A DNA stretch of 8,721 nucleotides from Actinomycetes bacterium (GTDB lineage Bacteria > Actinomycetota > Actinomycetes > Actinomycetales > Cellulomonadaceae), in contig JAFABT010000088.1 in the NCBI GenBank assembly GCA_023425905.1, positions 1-8,721 on the forward strand, given 5' to 3'. The stretch's first letter is position 1. Every line of letters begins with the position of its first letter. A program made the translations under genes and the position numbers. The notes under the pieces were generated by a model, which worked only from the letters and a program-made list of their open reading frames with translations, searched no databases and had not been told where the DNA came from. Positions 1-3,977 of this stretch are shown one piece after another.

Positions 1-348
1 GTCCTCCACGTTGACGCCGACGGCTCCGGCGGCGAGGACCGCGGCGACGGTCTCGGCGACCTGGTCGGGGTTGTCGCCGTACCCGGATTCGATGTCGGCG
101 GTGACCGGAAGGCGGACCGCGTCGGCCACGCGGCGGATGACGTCGACGGCGGTCTCCCGGGCGAGCAGGTCGCCGTCGGGGGCGCCGCGGCTCCAGGCGA
201 CGCCGGCGCTGGTGGTCGCGATCGCGTGGGCGCCGGCCGCGGCGACGAGCCGGGCGCTCAGCGCGTCCCAGGCGTTGGCCAGGATCAGTGGGTCACCGGG
301 CCGGTGCAGGGCGCGGAACCGCTGGGCTCGGGTCTGTTGATCGTCCAC
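1..348 (-). CDS. Isocitrate lyase/PEP mutase (phosphonomutase) family protein, 5' part only
   Basis: The minus-strand frame from a GTG at 348 stays open for 116 codons and runs off the left edge, so only the N-terminal part of a protein usually about 250-280 aa long is present. The translation starts MDDQQTRAQRFRALH and carries LILANAWDALSARL (residues 21-34), TTSAGVAWSRGAPDG (45-59), PVTADIESGYG (81-91) and GVNVED (111-116). The ADIESGYG and VNVED segments are the acidic Mg2+-site signatures of the isocitrate lyase/PEP mutase superfamily. These soluble enzymes make or break C-C or C-P bonds in 2-oxo-acids. The exact substrate cannot be read: the subfamily includes PEP mutase, methylisocitrate lyase, oxaloacetate hydrolase and many uncharacterised members. 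No Shine-Dalgarno precedes the GTG, but a -35/-10 pair ends six bases before it, suggesting a leaderless mRNA. The gene lies downstream of a tRNA cluster on the same strand, separated from it by a terminator. Confidence 0.85.
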   Translation of the reverse strand, partial: MDDQQTRAQRFRALHRPGDPLILANAWDALSARLVAAAGAHAIATTSAGVAWSRGAPDGDLLARETAVDVIRRVADAVRLPVTADIESGYGDNPDQVAETVAAVLAAGAVGVNVED

Positions 349-354
349 CGGGCC

Positions 355-384
355 AGTCTGGGCGCGGCCGTGCGGGCGCGGCAA
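355..384 (-). promoter_or_regulatory. Candidate leaderless promoter of the isocitrate lyase-family gene
   Basis: Read on the minus strand, TTGCCG (384-379, four matches to TTGACA) is followed after 18 bp by CAGACT (360-355, keeping the key A2 and T6 of the -10 box). Six bases later comes the GTG start at 348. Transcription would begin at or next to the start codon, which fits the absence of a Shine-Dalgarno. It also explains expression after the tRNA-cluster terminator at 424-457. The -10 match is imperfect. Confidence 0.4.
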
Positions 385-423
385 TGGCCAGCGGCGCGGG
401 ACTGGACTGATCGATGACGACGA

Positions 424-457
424 GAAAGGCCGTGTCGAATGATCGACACGGCCTTTC
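424..457 (-). terminator. Intrinsic terminator of the tRNA-Gly-Cys-Val cluster
   Basis: A perfect 15-bp inverted repeat (424-438 pairing with 443-457, arm GAAAGGCCGTGTCGA) encloses a 4-base loop. It begins only four bases after the encoded CCA end of tRNA-Val(GAC). On the minus strand the 3' arm ends in CCTTTC followed by TCGTCGTC, a weak T-tract of the kind common in high-GC actinobacteria. Position and stem quality make it the terminator of the tRNA operon. Confidence 0.85.
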
Positions 458-460
458 CGC

Positions 461-535
461 TGGTGGGCGATACTGGGTTTGAACCAGTGACCTCTTCCGT
501 GTCAGGGAAGCGCGCTACCGCTGCGCCAATCGCCC
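461..535 (-). tRNA. tRNA-Val(GAC), CCA end encoded
   Basis: Reading the minus strand gives a complete cloverleaf. The acceptor GGGCGAT (535-529) pairs with ATCGCCC, the anticodon stem is CTTCC/GGAAG with loop CTGACAC and anticodon GAC, the T arm is CTGGTTCAAACCCAG, and the discriminator is A at 464. The genomic sequence continues CCA (463-461), so the mature 3' end is encoded, unlike the other three tRNAs in the window. Excluding CCA the gene is 72 nt. It is the last gene of a three-tRNA cluster, just before the terminator hairpin. Its acceptor and T arms are nearly identical to tRNA-Val(CAC) at 3647. Confidence 0.97.
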
Positions 536-550
536 ATGCGTGTTGCTGCG

Positions 551-621
551 AGGTGGAGACGGGATTCGAACCCGTGTGCACGGCTTTGCAGGCCGCTGCC
601 TCGCCTCTCGGCCACTCCACC
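551..621 (-). tRNA. tRNA-Cys(GCA)
   Basis: The minus strand folds with acceptor GGTGGAG (621-615) pairing with CTCCACC. The anticodon loop CTGCAAA gives anticodon GCA, the T arm is ACGGGTTCGAATCCCGT, and the discriminator is U (position 551), the expected identity base of tRNA-Cys. The anticodon stem GCGGC/GCCGT closes with a G-U pair. The length is 71 nt. The following bases are CGC, so CCA must be added after transcription. It is the middle gene of the Gly-Cys-Val cluster. Confidence 0.97.
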
Positions 622-673
622 ATGAGACCCGTTCCCGCTGACTCTGCGAGCCGTCCAGGGGGGTGTGCCTCCG

Positions 674-745
674 AGCGGACGACGGGATTCGAACCCGCGA
701 CCCTCACCTTGGCAAGGTGATGCTCTACCACTGAGCCACGTCCGC
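674..745 (-). tRNA. tRNA-Gly(GCC)
   Basis: The minus strand folds with acceptor GCGGACG (745-739) pairing with CGTCCGC. The D arm contains GTGGCTCAGTGGTAGAGC, the anticodon stem is TCACC/GGTGA with loop TTGCCAA (anticodon GCC), the T arm is GCGGGTTCGAATCCCGT, and the discriminator is U at 674. CCA is not encoded. The length is 72 nt. It is the first gene of the cluster, about 50 nt downstream of a candidate promoter. Confidence 0.97.
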
Positions 746-798
746 GCGACCCTGTTCACCGGTTCGGAAACCTCTCCGGTGCGCTGGGCGCGAAGCAG

Positions 799-829
799 AC
801 TCTAACTGACTTCTCGCGTGCTCGTCCAA
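799..829 (-). promoter_or_regulatory. Candidate promoter of the tRNA-Gly-Cys-Val cluster
   Basis: On the minus strand, TTGGAC (829-824) and TAGAGT (804-799) are separated by 19 bp, a little longer than ideal. Initiation near 792 would give a leader of about 45 nt before tRNA-Gly. The site sits in the divergent gap between the tRNA cluster and pabB, where a tRNA promoter is expected. Confidence 0.45.
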
Positions 830-871
830 CTGGCTCGACGGACGGCGGGTCGCCCCCAGGGGCGCCCTCGG

Positions 872-877
872 TACGGT
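872..877 (+). promoter_or_regulatory. -10 box of pabB, leaderless arrangement
   Basis: TACGGT matches the TAnnnT -10 pattern and lies exactly six bases before the GTG at 884, so the transcript would start at the start codon. No Shine-Dalgarno precedes the GTG. No good -35 hexamer is visible at 17-18 bp. Instead a short inverted repeat, CGCCCC-CA-GGGGCG (851-864), occupies the spacer region and might be an operator or chance. Confidence 0.5.
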
Positions 878-883
878 GTCGGC

Positions 884-1987
884 GTGCACCCCCCGATCCG
901 CTCGACCGAGACATCGGCGCCGCGGGCCCAGGCCCGCTTCCGCGGTGTCCGCGCGTCCGACGTCGTCGAGTGCGTCGACGTCCGCGCCGATCCGGGACGG
1001 GTCGCATCGGGCGGATGGTGGGCGGTCGTCGGCGACTTCGAGGGGGCCGTCCACGCCTGGCGCTTCGCTGACGTCCTCACGGACGAGGGCGCGCCGGGGC
1101 ACGGGGAGCCCGCATCCGAGCACGGCTGGCGCGGACCTGGGGCAGGGGAGTGGCAGTCGTCGCTTGGGCGCGAGGAGTACGTCGACGCCGTCGCCCGGAC
1201 GCGCGAGTGGATCCGAGACGGCACCGTCTACCAGGCGAACATCTGCCGGGTGCTCCGCGCGCCCGTCGACCCCGAGCCCGACCCGCGTGGCCTGCACGAC
1301 CGCCTCGCGCGGCACAACCCCGCGCCGTACTCCGGCCTCGTCCACGTGCCGCAGGGGAGCGGTGTGCGCCCCACGTGGGTCGTCACCGCCTCTCCTGAGC
1401 TCTTCCTCTCCCTCGACGACGGCGTGCTGGCCTCGGGGCCGATCAAGGGAACGGCGGCGACAGCAGCAGGGCTGCTCCCGAAGGACCGGGCCGAGAACGT
1501 CATGATCACCGACCTCGTGCGCAACGACCTCCAGCACGTGTGCGAGCCGGGCACGGTCGACGTCACCGCGCTGCTCCGGGTCGAGCAGCACCCTGGGCTC
1601 GTCCACCTCGTCTCGCGGGTCGAGGGCCGGCTCACCGACGCCGTCGCCGCTGATCCCCGGATGTGGGCCACGGTGCTCGACGCGACCTACCCGCCCGGCT
1701 CGGTCTCGGGCGCCCCCAAGTCGTCCGCCCTGTCCGTGATCGCTGCGCTCGAGCGCGGTCCGCGCGGCCCGTACTGCGGGCTCGTGGGGTGGATCGACTC
1801 GCGAGGGCCTCGTCCGCGCGCCGAGCTCGCCGTGGGCATCCGGACGTTCTCGTGGGCCGACGGCACCCTCGCCTTCGGGACGGGTGCGGGGATCACGTGG
1901 GACTCGGACCCCGCGGCAGAGTGGGCGGAGACCGAGCTCAAGGCGGCTCGACTCGTCGCACTCGCCTCGAGCGACGCCAGACCCTGA
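884..1987 (+). CDS. pabB: Aminodeoxychorismate synthase component I (PabB)
   Basis: The protein converts chorismate plus ammonia to 4-amino-4-deoxychorismate in p-aminobenzoate and folate synthesis, in the cytoplasm. The frame is also open upstream to an ATG at 818. I chose the GTG at 884 (367 aa) because a -10 box lies six bases before it and the upstream residues look non-coding. Chorismate-binding motifs appear in order: YQANICRVL (116-124), SPELFLSL (170-177), GPIKGT (185-190), KDRAENVMITDLVRNDL (200-216), PPGSVSGAPKSS (270-281) and GAGITWDSDPAAEWAETELK (334-353). Lys188 in PIKGT separates PabB from anthranilate synthase TrpE, which has PIAGT; E. coli PabB uses this lysine as nucleophile. 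The protein is shorter than TrpE (about 500 aa) and E. coli PabB (about 450 aa), with a reduced N-terminal part. No glutaminase subunit (PabA) is fused or adjacent, so it must be encoded elsewhere. pabC follows after a 90-bp gap. Confidence 0.93.
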   Translation: MHPPIRSTETSAPRAQARFRGVRASDVVECVDVRADPGRVASGGWWAVVGDFEGAVHAWRFADVLTDEGAPGHGEPASEHGWRGPGAGEWQSSLGREEYVDAVARTREWIRDGTVYQANICRVLRAPVDPEPDPRGLHDRLARHNPAPYSGLVHVPQGSGVRPTWVVTASPELFLSLDDGVLASGPIKGTAATAAGLLPKDRAENVMITDLVRNDLQHVCEPGTVDVTALLRVEQHPGLVHLVSRVEGRLTDAVAADPRMWATVLDATYPPGSVSGAPKSSALSVIAALERGPRGPYCGLVGWIDSRGPRPRAELAVGIRTFSWADGTLAFGTGAGITWDSDPAAEWAETELKAARLVALASSDARP

Positions 1988-1990
1988 GGC

Positions 1991-2008
1991 CCGGGCGGCT
2001 CCGCCCGG
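1991..2008 (+). terminator. Hairpin in the pabB-pabC gap
   Basis: CCGGGCGG-CT-CCGCCCGG is a perfect 8-bp inverted repeat starting 3 bases after the pabB stop. The innermost pairs must open to form a loop. It has no T-tract, so it may be a weak terminator or an mRNA 3'-end stabiliser. Together with the separate pabC -10 box it suggests that pabB and pabC are at least partly uncoupled. Confidence 0.4.
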
Positions 2009-2065
2009 TCGGGTGAGGTCCGCGAAACCTCCACGAAAGGGCTGCCCCTGCCGCGACCGGTGGGC

Positions 2066-2071
2066 GACAAT
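2066..2071 (+). promoter_or_regulatory. -10 box of pabC, leaderless arrangement
   Basis: GACAAT (four matches to TATAAT, keeping A2, A5 and T6) ends six bases before the ATG at 2078, the same spacing as at pabB. No Shine-Dalgarno is present at normal distance from this ATG. A recognisable -35 element is lacking. Confidence 0.45.
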
Positions 2072-2077
2072 CACGCC

Positions 2078-2956
2078 ATGACGACGACGATCTGGGCACA
2101 GGGTGCGATCAGGCAGCGGGACGAGGCGGTGCTCACCGCGCTCGACCATGGCGTCACGGTCGGCGACGGCGTCTTCGAGACCATGTCGGTGCACGACGGC
2201 GTCGCCTTCGCGCTCACCCGCCACCTCAAGCGGTTGGGACGCTCGGCCCGCGGCCTCGGCCTCACCGCTCCTGACCCGGACGTCGTGCGCGAGGCGATCG
2301 CTGAGACGCTCGCCGCTGCCGGCCCGACGGTCGGACGGCTCCGGGTCACGTGGACCGCTGGACCGGGCCCACTCGGTTCGCACCGCGACAGCCCCGCCCA
2401 GGCGGCGGCTCAGGGGCACGTCCCGACGCTCGTCGTCGTCGCCGGCCCCGCCACGCGGACCGAGCGCGTCCAGCTCGCCCGGGTGCCGTGGGTCCGCAAC
2501 GAGCGCTCGCCGCTCGTCGGACTCAAGACGACGTCGTACGCGGAGAACGTCGTCGCGGTGGCCTACGCCGCTCGACGGGGCGCCACCGAGGCGATCTTCG
2601 GCAACACGACGGGAGCGCTGTGCGAGGGGGCCAGCTCGAACGTCTTCGTCGAGCGGGGGGAGGAGCTCCTCACGCCGTCCCTGCACACGGGGTGCCTCGG
2701 CGGGATCACGCGCGAGCTGCTCCTGGAGTGGGGCGAGGCTGCGGGCCTTCCCGTCCGGGTCGCCGAGCCCGACGAGCTGCCGATCACCGTGCTTGACGAC
2801 GTCCTCAAGGGCCGGGGGCACGTCGCCGTCACCTCGACGATCAGGAACGTCGCGCCTGCGGACCTTCTCGACCGCACGGCGATCGAGCCGGGGCCGCTGT
2901 CCCTGCGCGCGCAGCAGCTGTTCCAGGAACGCGCGGGCGACGACCTCGACCCGTGA
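2078..2956 (+). CDS. pabC: Aminodeoxychorismate lyase (PabC), class IV PLP aminotransferase fold
   Basis: This PLP enzyme of the branched-chain/D-amino-acid aminotransferase fold eliminates pyruvate from 4-amino-4-deoxychorismate to give p-aminobenzoate, completing the step begun by PabB next door. The 292-aa product starts MTTTIWAQGAIRQRDEAV and is of usual family length. Family features are DHGVTVGDGVFET (23-35), the PLP-lysine segment LVGLKTTSYAENV with Lys150, ALCEGASSNVFV (180-191) with the PLP-contacting Glu183, and the phosphate-loop segment TPSLHTGCLGGITRE (199-213). The motif set also occurs in D-amino-acid and branched-chain aminotransferases, so the lyase call leans on the adjacent pabB. 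A GTG at 2060 is an alternative start adding six residues. The ATG is preferred because a -10 box sits six bases ahead of it. The gene converges on the ssg gene. Confidence 0.9.
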   Translation: MTTTIWAQGAIRQRDEAVLTALDHGVTVGDGVFETMSVHDGVAFALTRHLKRLGRSARGLGLTAPDPDVVREAIAETLAAAGPTVGRLRVTWTAGPGPLGSHRDSPAQAAAQGHVPTLVVVAGPATRTERVQLARVPWVRNERSPLVGLKTTSYAENVVAVAYAARRGATEAIFGNTTGALCEGASSNVFVERGEELLTPSLHTGCLGGITRELLLEWGEAAGLPVRVAEPDELPITVLDDVLKGRGHVAVTSTIRNVAPADLLDRTAIEPGPLSLRAQQLFQERAGDDLDP

Positions 2957-2973
2957 GGGTGACGGTCCGTGCG

Positions 2974-2999
2974 CTGACGTGAGCGGCTGGGCGCGTCAG
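2974..2999. terminator. Weak inverted repeat between convergent pabC and ssg genes
   Basis: The 74-bp gap between the convergent stops is almost pure G+C. CTGACG (2974-2979) and CGTCAG (2994-2999) form a 6-bp stem with a 14-base loop, and a CGGCCGGCCG palindrome follows nearby. A bidirectional terminator is expected here, but no stem is strong and there is no T-tract, so this is only a candidate. Confidence 0.25.
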
Positions 3000-3030
3000 T
3001 CGCGCGGCCGGCCGAGGGTGACTGCCGCGG

Positions 3031-3459
3031 TCAGGTCGTGAGCAGCTGCGCGATGAGGGTCGAGATCTCCGACTCCATCGACTCGCCCTCGGCCCCGACG
3101 GGGACGACGGCATTCGTCGCCTTGGCGAAGAACTCGAGCGGTCCGGCCGGCGAGGCGAGCAGTGCGGATCCTTCGACGCCGGACAGTGCGATGAGGACGA
3201 ACATCGGGTCCTCGTCGCGCCACACGCGCACGTCACCCGTGCCAGCGGGAGCGTCGACCGTGGCGTCGAGACCCTCGACGAGAAGCTCACGACCGATGAG
3301 CCACGTGGAGGCGGAGTGCGGCCCGACGAACGTCGCGTGGACCGTGTACGGGTCGCTGGCCCGGAAGCCGATCTCAGCGCGCACCGGAAGAACCGTCGCA
3401 TCTGAGAGGACCAGCTGCATCTCGACGACGTCATGGACGTCGAAGGAAGGCGTCGTCAT
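3031..3459 (-). CDS. SsgA-like protein (SsgA/SsgB family cell-division and sporulation regulator)
   Basis: The product is 142 aa, the usual length for SsgA-like proteins, which are found only in actinobacteria. Family landmarks are the PVRAEIGFRASDPYTVHATF stretch (25-44), WLIGRELLVEGL (53-64), the conserved GTGDVRVW (73-80), and SALLASPAGPLEFF (98-111) leading to NAVVPVGAE (116-124). SsgB in Streptomyces recruits FtsZ to future septum sites. In actinobacteria that do not make aerial spores, a single SsgB-type member is often kept with a less clear morphogenetic role. No membrane segment or signal peptide is visible. The ATG at 3459 is preceded on the minus strand by GAGAGGCAGCGGAGCT, giving purine-rich ribosome-binding sequence although the spacing is not ideal. 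Being the SsgB subtype rather than another paralogue is inference. Confidence 0.88.
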   Translation of the reverse strand: MTTPSFDVHDVVEMQLVLSDATVLPVRAEIGFRASDPYTVHATFVGPHSASTWLIGRELLVEGLDATVDAPAGTGDVRVWRDEDPMFVLIALSGVEGSALLASPAGPLEFFAKATNAVVPVGAEGESMESEISTLIAQLLTT

Positions 3460-3506
3460 AGCTCCGCTGCCTCTCGGTGGGGTGGGTGTGCGCCCGGAAC
3501 TTCAAA

Positions 3507-3536
3507 ATCATGGCATGGCGACCCCCTGCACGTCAC
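3507..3536 (-). promoter_or_regulatory. Candidate promoter of the ssg gene
   Basis: Minus-strand GTGACG (3536-3531, four matches to TTGACA) and CATGAT (3512-3507, four matches to TATAAT) are spaced by 18 bp. Initiation near 3500 would leave a leader of about 40 nt before the ATG at 3459. An alternative sigma factor, as used by ssgB in Streptomyces, cannot be excluded. Confidence 0.35.
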
Positions 3537-3564
3537 GGATTCGGAAGATGGGAACTCGTGCCGC

Positions 3565-3570
3565 TAAGAT
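3565..3570 (+). promoter_or_regulatory. -10 box, likely promoter of tRNA-Val(CAC)
   Basis: TAAGAT is a good -10 hexamer, with a weak -35 (TCGGAA, 3541-3546) at 18 bp. Transcription from about 3577 would give a leader of about 70 nt before the tRNA at 3647. It is divergent from the ssg promoter in the same 187-bp gap. Confidence 0.45.
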
Positions 3571-3646
3571 CGACGAGTGCCGTGTCGAGGGACATCTCGA
3601 CCGCGGGGCGACTGACGTCGTTCTCAGGTCGTGGCCATCGACGCAC

Positions 3647-3718
3647 GGGCGATTGGCTCAGTGGTAGAGCGCCTCGTTCACACCGAGGAGGTCACTGGTT
3701 CGAACCCAGTATCGCCCA
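3647..3718 (+). tRNA. tRNA-Val(CAC)
   Basis: A complete cloverleaf is present: acceptor GGGCGAT (3647-3653) pairing with ATCGCCC (3711-3717), D arm GGCTCAGTGGTAGAGC, anticodon stem CCTCG/CGAGG with loop TTCACAC (anticodon CAC), T arm CTGGTTCGAACCCAG and discriminator A at 3718. The next bases are CCT, so CCA is not fully encoded. The length is 72 nt. It reads GUG valine codons, complementing tRNA-Val(GAC) at 461. Confidence 0.97.
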
Positions 3719-3734
3719 CCTGACCTGCGAAGAC

Positions 3735-3752
3735 GTGTGGCCCACGCCACAC
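3735..3752 (+). terminator. Hairpin 16 nt after tRNA-Val(CAC)
   Basis: GTGTGG (3735-3740) pairs with CCACAC (3747-3752) around the loop CCCACG. Its position directly after the tRNA suits a terminator or a 3' processing signal. There is no T-tract. Confidence 0.35.
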
Positions 3753-3784
3753 CGTGGGGTTGTGGATCCATCGCACCGAAGACC

Positions 3785-3814
3785 ATGCGCCTGGCGACCT
3801 GTCGCCGGGCGCAT
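3785..3814 (+). terminator. Stronger GC-rich hairpin downstream of tRNA-Val(CAC)
   Basis: ATGCGCCTGGCGAC (3785-3798) pairs with GTCGCCGGGCGCAT (3801-3814), giving 14 bp with one G-U pair and a very tight centre. Bases CGTCGTTCC follow. It is the best stem in the 259-bp gap before hrpB, so it is the likelier terminator of the tRNA transcript. Confidence 0.5.
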
Positions 3815-3896
3815 CGTCGTTCCGGAGCACGGGCTGCGGCGGGCAGGCGTGCCGCATCAGGACATTTGCCCCGGCGTCGTGCCCGGTATGTCCAAG

Positions 3897-3910
3897 TGGT
3901 CGCGCGACCA
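3897..3910. repeat. 14-bp perfect palindrome upstream of hrpB
   Basis: TGGTCGCGCGACCA is a perfect dyad 67 bp before the hrpB ATG. A weak candidate promoter (TTGCCC at 3866-3871, TATGTC at 3887-3892) would place its transcription start inside the dyad, an operator-like position. One such palindrome per window is about what chance gives in GC-rich DNA, so function is unproven. The rest of the 3719-3977 gap holds the two hairpins above and no gene I can support. Confidence 0.35.
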
Positions 3911-3977
3911 TCGCGCCAAAGTTCACCCGAATGGCGGCAGGGCAGACGGGTGGCTCCCGAGCGGAGATGATCACCAG

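Noticed and set aside
285..759. Open frames on both strands across the tRNA cluster
   Set aside because: Their peptides (for example DTGFEPVTSS and GSNPVSPTS) are translated T arms of tRNAs, a common artefact of gene callers.
725..2821. 698-codon open frame on the minus strand across pabB and pabC
   Set aside because: It is antisense to two clearly recognised genes, is rich in Arg, Gly, Asp and Pro with no domain pattern, and runs through the tRNA-Gly gene. It is a high-GC shadow frame.
3577..3615. 12-codon GTG frame six bases after the TAAGAT box, ahead of tRNA-Val(CAC)
   Set aside because: It fits the leaderless spacing seen at other genes here, but it is very short, of arbitrary composition and inside what is most simply the tRNA leader.
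3477..3977. N-terminal extension of hrpB by 167 codons
   Set aside because: The extension reads through tRNA-Val(CAC) and lacks family similarity. The ATG at 3978 gives the normal HrpB length.
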